Notes: a model not told the origin generated them from the sequence alone. Shown: positions 1 to 12,800, numbered from the stretch's first letter. The stretch is DNA of 64,000 nt from Ceratothoa steindachneri (GCA_963969495.1 OZ018324.1:48617503-48681502), one strand, 5' to 3'. A program made the numbers and translations.

Positions 1-353
1 TCTCTTCCCCCCACTTTCTGTAGCTCAAGCACCTCTCTCTCTTTCTATATCTATCTCAAGTACCTCTATCTCGATCTAAAACACCTATATCTCTAACTCT
101 ATCTCTATCTAAAGCACCTGTATCTCTATATATCTATCTCTATCGCAAGCACCTGAATCTCTCTCTATATATAGCACATCTATCTTTATCTCTCTTGCAA
201 TCAATATCTCAAGCACCACTATCTGTATCTCTGTCTCTTTCTCACTCTCTCTCACACACACACTCACACACACACACACTCACACACATACACTCAGGCA
301 CACACAATCACTCTCACACACTATTATCTCTCTATCACACAAACTATCTATCG

Positions 354-388
<35 letters not shown>

Positions 389-482
389 TCTCTGACAAAC
401 TATCTCTCACACGCACTCACTCTATCACACACACACTCTCTTCCACACGCAAACTATCACTCTCTCTATCACACAAACTCTA

Positions 483-536
<54 letters not shown>

Positions 537-620
537 GTTCTGTCTCTCTCTCGCTCTGTCTCTCTTTCGTTCTGTCTCTCTCTCGCTCTCTCTCTCTTGC
601 CCACACAAATTTTCTATCAC

Positions 621-653
<33 letters not shown>

Positions 654-940
654 ATCTCGCTAGCTTTCTCGTTCACGACTCCTCTCTCACTCACTCCATT
701 CTCTAACCCCACCGTCTCTTTCACCCCACTCCCTCAAATCCCCTTCTCTCTCACCCGCTTTTGTCTCTATCTCCTCCTTTCTTTCCCCCCCACTCCCTCA
801 CATCCCCTTCTCTCTATCGCTTCCTTTCTTTTTCACCCCCCCCCTCTCTTTTTAACCCCTCTTTCCATTTCTTCACACTCTCTCCTAACCCCCTATCTCT
901 CCCAACCCTATCTCTCGATGAAATTATATTTTCAATTATA
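1..940. repeat. CT/CA-rich simple-sequence tract
   Basis: Imperfect TCTATCTC, (CA)n and (CT)n runs fill this stretch, with a near-perfect (CT)n block at about 485-531. The short reading frames here encode only Ser/Leu/His repeats and are products of the simple sequence. No gene is seen. Confidence 0.95.
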
Positions 941-1394
941 AAGTCATTGAAGAATGAGACGATTCCCATCTCGTTTTGTCTGTTGGATGAATGTAAATAA
1001 CGCTCATTAAAATCTGGAGTATACTCAATAATTTCTCATCTGACAATACTTTCATTTTTGTGTTCTAATCCCATCTGATCCTACCTAAAGATTGTTTTCA
1101 TTTGAAAGTTGAATAGCATTTCTTGACACGAATTGTTTATCATAATTGCTGTTAGTTCAAAATCAACGCAGTAAAATTATTTTGCTTACAAAGTTATAGC
1201 TGTAGCCAAGAGCTTTGAGGTTAATATATATTTTAATTTTTTCATGCGTTTTTAAAATTTACGCTGAATCCAAAATCACGCTCTGGTCCTCTTCCTGTAG
1301 GAAGTGAGTATCAGTCACTGGAGCTTTGCTATTCGATCAAAAGGGGAAATTAATAACAAATATGGATTAAATGAATGATGTTTAATTATATTCT
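941..1394. other. AT-rich sequence, nothing recognised
   Basis: No convincing coding frame, repeat or RNA signature is visible between the simple-repeat tract and the Tc1 relic. Confidence 0.5.
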
Positions 1395-2080
1395 AGTTCT
1401 GCAGCGCGCGCAGTGAAGCGGAGACTTTTAGACAAAAGTCTCAAGCCGAGAATGGTTGTAAAGAAGCCTCATCTTACCAAGAATAACCTTACGGAGATGC
1501 TCCACTTTAGTAGAAAATATAAAAAATGGACTATTGAAGACTGAGGCAAAGTGATATACGCTGATGAAGCTCCCTTCCGCTTGTTTGGAGCTTCTGAAAG
1601 ATCTCTCGTCAGACACACAATGAGGCATCCGGAAGCTCTCCATGTCTGGAGCTGTTTCTCATTTAAGGGAACTGGAGCATTTTTACAATTTTGTCCAAGA
1701 GCACTCCCATGAACCCAATAGAGTAAAAAAACGTACGTACTTCATCAGCCTCTTTTCCAAAAAGTTCAGGACCAATTTAGGGATGGTAACTGTATTTTTC
1801 AGTATGATGGTGCACCCACCTTCTCCCAAAGCAAAAGCAATAAAAGAGTTTGGGGCTAAATATAACATCAAACTTTTAGGACCTTGACACAGGAATTCGA
1901 CAGATTTGAAGCAATAGAAAATTTGTGAGCGATAATCAAACTGGTGGTTGATAAACAAAAGTCATCCAATCGTAATAATTTGTGCTTATTGAACAAAATT
2001 GGAGCAATATCAGCCAAGGTATCATCACAAATTTGGTTTCCCTCCCTCCTTCTCGTTTTGTATGTTTTCCTTAATTCTTT
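1395..2080 (+). pseudogene. Tc1-like transposase relic
   Basis: Reading across frames gives the order expected of a Tc1 DDE transposase. A basic stretch ending in LHFSRKYKKW is followed by the second-Asp region YADEAPFRLFG. Next come HVWSCFSFKGTG, then FQYDGAPTF (family FQQDGAP), and a decayed form of the SPDLNPIENLW region near 1890-1930. Several stops and at least two frame changes interrupt it (for example TGA after KKWTIED). The N-terminal helix-turn-helix part is missing or unrecognisable. The protein would have cut and joined transposon DNA in the nucleus; this copy cannot. Terminal inverted repeats were not found. The family call is secure, the ends are not. Confidence 0.75.
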
Positions 2081-3653
2081 CACCCACTAATGGGGGAAAG
2101 AGGGGTTATAATTATCTCCTCCCCCATTCATTTCTACTCACATGTGGAAGTTTAATCAAAGGTGGAATGTGAGGAACGGAGACAGAAGAAAAACAAGCAA
2201 GTGGATAAGATGGAATTAATGAAAATATGAAGGATGGAAGCACTTTACATCCTTAAAACCATGATCGCGGAGGTAGGATAGGTAGACGTCCGAACGTTTC
2301 TAAAACAGATGTGTACAAAGAGCACAAACATTGAGTACGGATATGGACATCCTTCTGATTAAAGCACAATTGACTTGAATGTTAATACTACCCTAGCGAG
2401 AAAATTGCCTCCTCTCATTGCATATAACTGCTGAATATTCCATCTCGGCTAAGTCATTTATCCCCATCAGTTTGGCTTTCAAGGAAGCCTCCGTTTGGTA
2501 AGCAAATGGGAAAGGCTAGGAAAAGTTGAGAGCTCTCATGTTCCCTTGCTATCCAAGGATTTGCTTCTTTTATCTAATTAGACTCTGGTGCTTCCGTACA
2601 TTTTCATATCTTAAACAAACTTTCTTGCGGAGAGCCCCTCGTTTGTTTTTACCGTTCTGAATTACTTAAAAATACCCCTTTTTTCAAAGTTTTTCTTCTT
2701 ACTGCCATAAAAATCATTGTCTCTTGGTCTGTCTGAAGAAATCCGAGCAAATATCGATTTTTGCGAGGTTCTTTAATCTCAGAAGAATCTTCCGGAAATT
2801 GCATCCTTTTTTAGTTCTTATCAATATTTTAACTTCTTACCAATAATCGTTTCCGAATTATACTGCAACCTTTTTTTCCCTTTTATTCAATGTTCTTTAG
2901 CTAATCCTTTTAAAGAGAGATACTCTTGTTCTGAGTACTAATTCCACTCTGCAGGTATGCTTATTATTATTTTTTAATATTGTCTTTTGGTCGCAAGCAA
3001 AAATGCTACACTATGAATCCTTGTCAGCATAAGGATTCTCCGCTTCTTGCTGCAATTAGTTTCATCGGACCTGTACTGATAAAGGAAGACTAATTCATTC
3101 CTTATATTCTCCAGTCTATCAACAAAGTGCTCGTATGTATTAATAGTATTAATCAAGCATAAGATGGATACATGTGACATATCACATTTCTGGGTGGTGA
3201 TCTCCAGACCATTAGTTTCACCATTAACCTACATACAAGATAGATTTAGTTGCAGCCATTTTTTTATTGCGGTTTCATCTCATCACAAACTGGTTTGTCC
3301 ATGCTGCACATAAAAGAGCTACTTTTGCTTGCCTCTCTCCTAAACGGAAGTTTCCACTACACAAACAGCATTCTATTCACAGAATGTAGTCTCATGAACT
3401 TTTAGTATCTCATAATAGATTATTTTGCACTTCATTTTCTAACTATCATATCGGTGAACTCAATATATCCATACATAAATCACTTCTCAAAGTATTCTGT
3501 TCTTCAAGCTCTCCTCGCGATTCCCTAACCTCTCTCTCATCAGCACCTACCATACAGCTTTACAGAATATTCATCTACTTCGTATTACTGATACAGCAAT
3601 GCACGAGCATATCAGAGATCCTTGAAAAATAGATAACTCAAGAGATACAGGTA
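2081..3653. other. Unassigned AT-rich sequence
   Basis: Only short chance frames are present. Poly-pyrimidine patches occur at 2640-2700 and 2860-2890, and nothing is assignable to a family. Confidence 0.4.
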
Positions 3654-5257
3654 CACTACCGTCCCAAAAGATTATAACGTGTGTTATTCTATTACAATAC
3701 CTTCCCATAGCTTTTGCCAGAGAAAATCCAAATTTTCCAAAATTGGTGGACGATAACTTATATAAACTAGATATGAGTAAAGATTATGCAAATTTGGATG
3801 AATAAAACGAAAGTAATCAGCAGATAAGTAATTTACTAGAAAATTTGAAGTGTCTACAGTGATGCAATCGACAGCGGAAACAAATTTATATTGGAATATA
3901 ACGATTAAATTATCAATGTAAAACATTTGTACAAGTATAAGTAATTAGTATTTACTTTAAAAGATTTTATGTTTGATAATGTTTTGACATCTCTTGGTAG
4001 AGGGAACCAACCAACTGTTGACACTTGCGCAGTAATCTTGCGCCATTCCTCTTGAGGAATTTCCCAGGGGTCTTAAACTGTTTACGGATTCCTGGCTTTA
4101 GACTTCTCTCCGAGTGTCTTCCCAAAATTTCCATTAAGTTTCAAGCACGGACTCTGTGCAAACTAGTTCAAACCATTGATGTGCTTGTCGTTCAGGAAGG
4201 TCTTCACCGAATTGGTCGTTTGGCAGGGGAGTTATCCTGCATGAAAATTGCTGGTTGCTTTTCGGAGGCTCGCAGATGGGGAAAAACCATGCTGTCGCAG
4301 CATTTACTTATAAAGGTTTACATTCACTGTGCCCCGTAAAAGTAAAAGTGGCCATGTATATTTTACCAAAATCACTCACCAGACCGTGATACTTTCTCTA
4401 CCAAACTTGCCACTCTTTTTGCCCGATTCATAAACAATCTTTTGCCTTCTCTGCGATGAACGAACCTCCCGCCAACGGATCCGATCCAATTGAACTTAGA
4501 TGCTTCATTGAAGTGGACTTGGCTCCATTGATCTTCCGTCCTGGTTACGTGTTCAGTGACGAATGTAAGACGAGCCTTCTTGTTCTTCGGACTGATCAAT
4601 AACTTGAACTCGGGTATGCGAGCGTGAAGAAGGTCTTCCTCCAGTCAACCTGATAGTCTATCTGGAGACATTGATGGCCAAAATCTCATTAATATCTCGA
4701 GAAACTGCTGCAGCCGTCTTGAAACAGTCCTTCATAATATATGCAATGCTCTGTCTTCCACTTTGAAGTCGTCGTTGACCTACCCATTGATTTACTAGCA
4801 TTACACAAACCCTTTTGGTCATAAGTTGACAGAATATATGGACTATACTTTAGAGTGCTTGACAGTCTCTGCAACGGCTCCAATTGGGGAAGGGGGGGAT
4901 CTTGGTGGCGCAACTTTACGATCAGCTCGTGTATAAAGAGACGTGACATTGTCTGGCATGTTATCTGGACGAGGGTTCGCAAGAAAATTACCCAATTTAC
5001 AGTATAATTAACTTAACTTAGTTGCTAGGAAAACAATGCCGGTTCTCTCTAAAAGAAGTTTAAGCGCTCAGATCATTGTGGACACTTTAATTTTTCTAAT
5101 AGTTTGCTTATCTAATGATAAATTTTGTCTTATTCCTCCAAATTTGCATATAATTTACCCATAGATAGTTTACGCCTGTATGTAATCGTACAACAATTTT
5201 TGAAACCATGGATATTCTCTGGTAAACGTTATGGTACCTAGATGTTGGACGGTACTG
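3654..5257 (-). mobile_element. Complete but dead Tc1-like DNA transposon with long inverted repeats
   Basis: Both ends are visible. The left end reads CACTACCGTCCCAAAAG after a TA at 3652-3653. The right end is its reverse complement with a few changes and is followed by TA at 5258-5259. Similarity between the ends continues inward for about 200 bp: the left half 3654-3875 matches the reverse complement of 5055-5257, including shared CCAGAGAAwATCC and ATGCAAATTTGGA blocks. At about 1.6 kb with a TA duplication it matches the Tc1 family, and the long inverted repeats recall the IR/DR subgroup. The transposase inside is on the minus strand and broken. Confidence 0.8.
3985..4760 (-). pseudogene. 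Tc1-like transposase, degenerate
   Basis: The minus strand reads a DNA-binding part (AAAVSRDINEILAINVSR, near 4690-4740). It continues with LISPKNKKARLTFVTEH and the first catalytic block WSQVHFNEASKFN at 4372-4600; the usual SDESKF Asp is replaced here by Asn (FNEASKF). Next follow RREGKRL, then a decayed central part, and at 4030-4200 the C-terminal region ending near 3985. Stops and frameshifts occur throughout. It lies between the element's inverted repeats in the expected orientation. The encoded enzyme would have been a DDE/D transposase of about 340 aa. Confidence 0.75.
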
Positions 5258-6108
5258 TACTCCATCACTATCTTAGTGCAACTTACCTAAAATTTGTATG
5301 ACGAACGGAGAACCTAAAAGTAATATCTTTTTAAAGATTTCCACAAAAATACATACAAAATTAAGCTATTTTACGTCATCTACTACACGTGATGTAAACT
5401 TCTAATCTATTATATAAGCAAAGTGACTTCCCTTAAAAAAATCATGTTGAATATCAACATATCAATTCTAGACGCAAACGCGCTCTTTCTGAGCACTACG
5501 AGATGTAATGCGTTGGAAGCACTTTTAAACGGCAGGTAAGAGAATCTGAGTGCCCCATCGAGAGTCCACATTAGGAAGGCATACCAAAGGGCTATTATGC
5601 CCCTTTCACACATCACCCCAAACAACAAAATCTTTCTGTTTCGCATATTCTATCTTACTGAAGCCATCATCACTATATTTCAAAGAACATCAGAAATAAA
5701 ACTGAGCTTAAAGGCTTGGCACGACTCACGGCACGAAAAATCACTACTCCTTCTCAATTTTCATAAAAGCTTGCCTCCATTACTTGGAAATGATCTCGGT
5801 GAGAAGAGGAGAAAAGAGAACATAGAGAAGAAGAAAGCGAAAAGCAAAAGGAAACGGAGTTGAGTTGCAAACCTAATCAACGCCAAAAGTAGGAAAAAAT
5901 GGATGGGTGCATTCAAAACCACTAGGTATAAGGTAGCTCATATCCCCCCCCCCATTTGGAGACCATTGGAGAAGATATGACTTATGAAGGCAAAGTATGA
6001 ATATAATTTGCAACAATACAATTAGGAAGGACAGGGTATAGTTTTTCTTGTAAAGATATTTCCTAGTTACACACGACACCTGTTATTATATGACAACATC
6101 TGACTTAC
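5258..6108. other. Unassigned sequence
   Basis: There are AT-rich spacers, a purine-rich patch (5800-5860) and a C9 run near 5947. No protein family is recognised in the short frames. Confidence 0.4.
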
Positions 6109-6274
6109 CCGGTACAACTCTGGGACCATTTGCCGTAATGATGCCGGATCCGTATTTAACTTGACCGGGCTCTGCATTTGTGACGACCGCAATATCACCC
6201 AAATCGTCATCTGCGGTCACTTTGGGTATGTTATACCGCCGGGAGCCAATGCTCCACATCCGACGACCCGACAT
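6109..6274 (-). CDS. Candidate host-gene exon, unknown product
   Basis: On the minus strand an open frame starts at ATG (6274) with MSGRRMWSIGSRR and reads YNIPKVTADDDLGDI and VVTNAEPGQVKYGSG. It ends at a strong splice donor: the last exon base is 6109, followed by GTAAGT at 6108-6103. The frame stays open upstream to a TTTAG acceptor-like site near 6311. Codon use looks protein-like, and no transposon family is recognised. I do not recognise the product. It could be a real exon of a large-intron gene or a chance frame with a good donor. No second exon could be joined with confidence. Minus-strand frames at 6633-6851 and 7046-7440 (hydrophobic) are weaker candidates for the same gene. Confidence 0.3.
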
Positions 6275-6319
6275 TGTACATAGAAATCCGACTAACGAAT
6301 CAACCAGCTAAACATTACC

Positions 6320-7440
6320 AAAAGTCTTATTTCGGCTCCAAGAACCTCAATTATGCTATTTTCTGCTTTCATCTTATTTGTCCATCGGCTCTACGTGATT
6401 TTCCATTAAAAGAATATGAATATAACGAAATATTGAGACTGAACTTCTTTGAGGAGTAGAAATGTACACTCTGTCACAGACGTGGGAGTTCAGAAAGTAA
6501 GAAAGTACGAAATAAATGTGTCAGGTTGAAACTTATTTCGATTGAGGGGAGGTAGATACTGATTCAAAATTGCAATATGGTTCAAAAATGGAAAAAGAAA
6601 GGATAATTTGGATAAAATTAATTAAAGAATTTTTATAACATTATATTGACGCCGTGCAATTGTGAGCTCCCAACCAAATTCAAGCAATACTTATTTCCAT
6701 AAGGCATAGGTGGGTTGGAATCTTTCCGATATTCTGAACGTTGCAAATCGGCCTGAGACGAAAGAGTAACTTTTTTTGTTTTGGTTTCGCTATACCACCA
6801 ATCTAGTGAGGTCAAATCAAAACACTTCAATTGTTTGCTTCGATGAAACATTGCCGTATATTTTCCTTATTTTAAATACACATAAATGGCAACCTTTTTC
6901 TTCAAAATGTCCCAAAAGATAGAATGAACCTACGTATGCAATCTCATTGGATGCATCAATATACGGTTTCAATTTTCAATCAATTTGATTGCTTTTCACC
7001 CAAATTCAGATATACCATATACAATTTTCAGGCCGCTGGGAAACTTTATTTAACACCATAACCTCTCCTAGAAATAGTTATCAGAAAAATAGACGCTGAG
7101 ACCTGAAGCACACTTAACAGCGAGGTAATTAGCATGGCGAAAAGGTGTGTGCAACTTGCAAAAAAACAAAGAGTCGAAAGGAGGGCGCCAATAACACCTG
7201 CATAAGCTCTGAACTGCGAGACACAACTAGCATCTAATCTCCAACCAAGCTTTCCATTACGTCCCAACTGCTGTCGCCACAACATGCGCACAAACTTGCA
7301 CCTCTAAAATCGTATGGGAGAGAAAAGTTACTACTCTATCTGGCCTTGTCCCGAAAATCCAGACAAACATTAAACTCACCCAAAGAATAGGGATAAATAT
7401 AAATCTCAGTTTGGCCCCGAAATGTTGCCAACCTTACTTG

Positions 7441-7443
<3 letters not shown>
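6320..7443. other. Unassigned sequence with weak minus-strand open frames
   Basis: A minus-strand frame at 7046-7291 has two hydrophobic stretches (GVIGALLSTLCFFAS and LFAMLITSLLSVL). Another frame at about 7270-7440 contains IFIPILWVSLMFVWIFG. Both could be chance membrane-like frames. No family is recognised and no start is convincing. Confidence 0.2.
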
Positions 7444-7530
<87 letters not shown>

Positions 7531-7552
7531 ATGTGTGTGTGTGTGTGTGTGT
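7444..7552. repeat. (AT)n-(GT)n compound microsatellite
   Basis: About 80 bp of near-perfect AT dinucleotides run into about 28 bp of TG dinucleotides. Confidence 0.98.
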
Positions 7553-8060
7553 AATTCCGGCTTAATTTATTACTACGGAAGGGTTTAATGCATTGTTTTT
7601 CTTTCTTTCCGTCGACCTCTCTCTCTCTCTCTCTCTTTCTCTCTTCCTTGAGCTCTCCTCAGCTCTTCCATCCTCGTCTACGATCGATGCTCTTCTCTCA
7701 GCATCAGACGTTGCTCGTGGCGCGAGGGCTCACGCACCTCTTTTAAGGTGTCTCGCGTCTATTTCCAACCAAAGGGGCGAGTAAGCTATTAGTCCTAAAA
7801 GTTCCTCGGTCTCTAGGGATATCTACGAATGAGGCCTAAGTCGGACACAATGTTGAATGGTACTTAAGGTAAAAAAAAAAAAACTAAAAAGATGAAAATA
7901 CATAAAAGCAACTAAAAATTCTACCGGTTTCCCCTCTAAATACAGGAGAAGGGGTAAAATGGTTAGGAAAGTGAGACAATGTATGATGATTAAAAAAACA
8001 TGCACCTACCTATTTCTTCCACGCTCTTGGCACTTAAAGTTTATGCTTTGAAATAAGAGA

Positions 8061-8110
8061 TATGTCAAGACATTATAAGAAGTAACTATAAAATGAAATG
8101 CTTCTTTCAT
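8061..8110 (+). repeat. ~50-bp direct repeat, copy 1
   Basis: The block runs from TATGTCAAGACATTATAA to AAATGCTTCTTTCAT. It recurs at 8915-8963 with only a few differences, 850 bp downstream in the same orientation. The origin is unknown. Confidence 0.8.
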
Positions 8111-8914
8111 TTACCTACTGATACGACGCTGCCAGGACGTGGATTTCATGTTTTCCATTTTTCAACTTTTCCATTTCTAAGTGAGATTAATAAGACAGAG
8201 GTAATATTCCATGTGAGAGAAATGAATACGATCAATGGACCATGCAATACCCTGATCATCTCATGAATCGGTATTCTTATTCAACTATAACATAGCCAAA
8301 TTGGGCGTTAGCCGGAACCATGAATATGATGAGTGTCGATTCTTAACGGGTACCGAGAAAACGCGTATAGAGAGAATTGGTCGACTCGTGCCACCATAGT
8401 TGGGGGGGGGTTTCAAACTCATCCTTTCATCCCTGGGTTCCTTCCTTTCATATCCTTACCCTTGTGATTTTTCTTATAGCAGTTGCATAGTTTCGATCTA
8501 GAATGGTTTGATAGCTGATTCAACTCCCTAAAAATTAGAATGGACGTCTGATATAATTGAATTTGTTTAACAGGAAAATTATATCATCTCGTGTGTGAAG
8601 GCGGAGACAAAGTTTATAAGAATGAAATGCAAAGTGGTGTATCTGAGAAAGTCAGGAACAATTAGTTAAGGAAAGTTAGTGTGGTAGGAAGAAAAGAAGA
8701 AAAAAGACAGACCAAAATAGAAATGATGTAACAAGAGCTGCTATTCATTACACTCTTCGTCTGGTACAAATTATGGGGATGGGAAGGGGTATTTGAACCT
8801 GGCCTAAAAAAATTGGAACGATAAGATGTGGCTAAAATATAGTAGGAAATTCCGCCTTTAAATTGGTCGTGAATAAAATTATCTTTCATTTATCCGTCAA
8901 AAAATCTACAGAAA

Positions 8915-8963
8915 TATGTCAAGACATTATAAAAAGTAAATACAAGCTGAAATGCTTCTTTCA
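8915..8963 (+). repeat. ~50-bp direct repeat, copy 2
   Basis: Matches 8061-8110 closely and leads straight into the minisatellite at 8975. The two copies may mark a duplicated segment or two members of a dispersed repeat. Confidence 0.8.
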
Positions 8964-8974
8964 TTGAGCTACAG

Positions 8975-9238
8975 ACGCAAAATGCCAAAGAGGCAAAAGG
9001 ACACAGGCACAAAATACTAGACGTATATGCCACCAAGGCAAATGTCAAAGACGAAAAGCCTTTGACTAAAAATGCCGCAAACGCAAAATTCAAAGAGGCA
9101 ACATGTCACAGAATCAAAATGCCACAGGTTCAAAATGCCACAGACGCAATTTTTTTTTAAAATGCCATTAAGGTAAAATACAACAGACGCAAACTGTCAC
9201 AGATTCAAAATCTCAGATGCAAAATGCTACAGATGCAC
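8975..9238 (+). repeat. Degenerate ~16-bp minisatellite
   Basis: About 16 imperfect units of the form AAAATGCCACAGACGC follow one another, with variants such as AAAATGCCGCAAACGC and AAATGCTACAGATGC. Unit length drifts between about 13 and 18 bp. No long coding frame accompanies it. Confidence 0.85.
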
Positions 9239-9809
9239 TGTGGAGGTTAGCCCAAGAGAGGTCAAAGGTGCAAACATTCTCAGACATAGTCTGGCCATAT
9301 CACCTTAGTTAATGGCCCCCAGAACGTTTAATCAGTTCAAAACCCTGTCGGGCGGCCCTCATATCCATTGTTCTCGGTTATCATTCCCCAGTGGAAATTA
9401 AAAAAAGAGAACTAGCACCCCCCCCCCTCCTCCCACACACACGCACCCCAGCCGCTGTGAGACTCCCGTGTCTTGGGGCTGTTTACACGGCTACATCCCA
9501 AGTATCCCATGGGACGTCAGGTGTCCTACGCCTTTCTCCTTAACCCCACCCCCCGCAGAAACCCGCCGTATTTATGCCAGCGACTTCATTGATTGTCAGC
9601 GAGAGTTTCTCCCGACGCCCGTCCGTCAGATCGTTCCCCGTTGGGTCGCCATGTCAACGCCTGTGATCCCTTGAGCGGATCTTACCTTCGCAATCTCTCT
9701 GGTCAGAGACGGATTACTCTCCTTCGTTATTTCCCTTTCGGAGGGCTAACTGGGATCAACTCTCCGCTCATTCCCTCCACTCTACAAGGTCCGTGTACCT
9801 TAATATCAA
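9239..9809. other. Unassigned GC-richer sequence
   Basis: A C10 run lies near 9418. Sequence from 9450 to 9805 resembles old coding DNA in base composition, but I recognise no domain. It directly adjoins the decayed Jockey copy. Confidence 0.3.
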
Positions 9810-12800
9810 CCGTAAGAAGATAATCTCGACACCTACCGGCTCACGGCAACCGTGATGTCACGGATACCGCGAAACAGATAGTGTGGAGATTCCAATGTCC
9901 CGATGTGGTTCAATGCCTGTTGGAGTCGACGTTGCAGAGTTGGCATTTGGGCCGCACCAAAAGAGGTTGGAAGGTCGTCCACGAAGAGCTTATCGATAAC
10001 TTCCTACGGCAACACCGAGGTGATACCGTTGATACTCGGGGCAAAGGCTGTGACACGCAGGTCACATCCCTGCGGGACACTCCCTTTCAGCTTCACTTGG
10101 CTGGAGAGGTCTCCCCCACCATTACCAGGAATCGACGATCTAGCAGAAACTCAGACTTAAAGATTGAGAGGCGTCACCTCAGCTCAATCGTGTGGAGAGT
10201 CTCCCTGATACCGTGTCGTAATGTGGTATCATAGGCCTTCTTCAGATCGAAAAACACAGTGGCGTAGTGTTGTGTACAAAGGAAGCAGGCGGCATTTTCC
10301 AGTCAAAGCAGAGCGTCCGACGTGGAGTTGAACTTACAGAAAACGCATTGTGCAGAAGGCATTTGCCCTCGGCTGATCACGCAAAAGGCTAATCCAACAA
10401 TTATCAATTTCTCCATCAGCTTTCACACGCAGGAGTCTGGGCCTAAAACTCATGCCCAGATTCTGTTAAACAAATATAACAGAAAGGTTATGCCTCGCCT
10501 AGGTGTCGAAGCATGGCATACGAGACATCAACCAGAGCAAGCGCGTTTTCCGCGCATTAAGCGAGAACGGAAGGCAGCTCACTCAATATAAACTTTTGGT
10601 TGAACAGTTCGTGCTTCAAAACATCTGAACCTAGCCCTAGCTAGACGAAATTCACCGACATTGAAATCGTTCGGGTGACGTTTATAGCGCATGTACATAG
10701 GTATAACGCTTCTGTTTGATGGCCGTCCCATACTTAGCTAACCAACACGGAAGCGGTCGGTGTGCAAAAGGCATCATCCACCGACTTAAACTCATCGACT
10801 GGGACAGAAAATTCAATCACGTCCACCCAAGGCTCCAGCGGGGTAGTCTTTTAGGCTGCAGCGTCTAGAAAATGATATTTGAATGGGAAGGTGATCACTA
10901 GCATGGAAGTCATCGACCTCCTCCCACCTAAAATCAGGTTGTGTATACAGAAGCACAGAGATAGATCAAGTCAGGAAAATAAAGTGGTTCTCAGAGAGTG
11001 AGGGGCCAATTCATCCACATTTAAGATACCTATCTCCAGCTCGTTGATCAAGTCGGCAAGGACCTGACCACTGATATTGATCGAGTAGTATTCCACAATT
11101 GTTTGTCTCCAGTTCAAATTCCAAAGCAGTAAAAAGGGCCTCGGCGGACGTCCCCCACGGTGAATTTGGATGACGGTGAAATGTGCGCAAAAATAAAAGT
11201 ATACCTTATATCCATGATGCAGCTGCACTGCTACCCCCAGTAATTTAATTTTAGGAGCTCATATGGCGACTGCTACTTGGACATAAGTCGCTTGCTATCC
11301 ACAGCAAGGAGGTATTTATAACAAATAGAATAACAAAGACATCATGGCCGTTGTAAATCACACATCCTCCTGCCCGTTCCTCATCCTCTCGCGGAAGGGT
11401 CGAAAACCCTTATACCACCGGCGGGTGCGCAGGGGGCACGCGCCTAGCATGGTCTCCTGCTAAAAGATAGCTAACGGGGAACGGAAGAAGACGAGCCTCC
11501 GCAGCTGGTCACAGTTGGCCTGACTCCCCAGCATTTCCATTGAAGATATATGCCCTCTTGACATAGCTCAAAGGAGATGCAGGGCCCTCTTCGAAGAGAA
11601 GACTCTCATGGGAATGGCTGTACTCTTCCCGTAGACAGAACCACGGGCGTTGTTGACCAAACAATGCCCTGAAGGCGCTGTCGCCTTCGAGGACTTATCG
11701 GGGGAGGTTAGGCTCGCTATGCGAGTCTCCCACCCACCCCGCCTCGAAGCTTTTAGCAGGTGGAGTGACTTCAGAGGCAGGGGTCTCTCCTTTGGAGTAT
11801 CTACCGTCTCCGAGTCATTCAGTTCAACCTTGGGTGAGGGCGTAAGAGCCGAAGTTACTCCTTTTAGGAGCAGCATTAGGAACCCCGGAAGACGGCTTTA
11901 TGACCACCTTTAAGGGTGTTATCTCCTATTATTCTAACGTCTTGTTGGAGACGCATGGCCGTTTCGCCTTAGGTGAACCCTTTGTGCCGCCACCTCTGCT
12001 AGGAGAGAGTCCAAGGAGGAAGGGGTAAGGGAAGTAGAACCCTCAGAAGGTTATCGAATCGGCGAGAAAACAACCGTACTCGTATGCTTGAAGGGGCCAG
12101 GAGCAGAAGATGCCGTTATTAACATTGATGCTTAAGGGGCACCAGTCAGGAGAGGAGGAATCTCTTCTCTTAGTGAATCCTCGGGGTCCCTAGCCACCTG
12201 TGGAGAAGCTTGCACAGGGGCGGACTCAGATTCGTCGTTTGGCACCTAGCCTGGATTCGATCCCATTGAAGATCATGCAATTTATGGATCTCTTACCTCC
12301 GTGGCTATGCTCAGCTCAGGTCGGGCCTCCCTTTGGCCATTCTCTTCAAAGTATCACGAACTCTTATCGAGGGTTCTTCACGACTCCTGTAGGCATGCGC
12401 TTGGACGGGAAAAGCGACCCTGTCGATGTATAAAGGGGGCAGGCGCACGGACCCCCTGCACGCTAAGAATACATGCATACAGGACGCCAGGGAACACGGC
12501 CCTCTGTCTCCTCTATCTCTTAGTTTTCTTAGAGATTTGACTCTACATTGAGCCACTCCTAACAGGTTCGGTCTATTTTGGGCAACCTGCTTGGTCTCTT
12601 GGCACTCCCCTGTGATAGGAAATAGGGGAAAGGGAAAATCGCCATCTCTGTTGGTATAATTTTAAAATGAGCCCTGAGAAATACCGGGGAGAGAAACACA
12701 CCGCTTAAGGGCTTCTCCAGAGATGGCAAATAGGAAGTCCCTTCACCGCAGGGGTTGGTGAGAGGGAAGCCGCTACACCGGTCAAATTGGTGTATCGTGC

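Larger units (their letters stand above)
7553..8974. other. Unassigned sequence
   Basis: A CT run lies at 7618-7650, followed by GC-richer sequence to about 7830 that I cannot assign. The rest is AT-rich apart from a G10 run near 8401. It contains both halves of a short direct repeat, described separately. Confidence 0.4.

Noticed and set aside
195..941. Open frames of Ser/Leu/His repeats
   Set aside because: They are translations of CT/CA simple repeats with no complexity or start context.
7046..7440. Membrane-protein exons on the minus strand
   Set aside because: Hydrophobic runs occur in two overlapping frames, with no convincing splice pair or family match.
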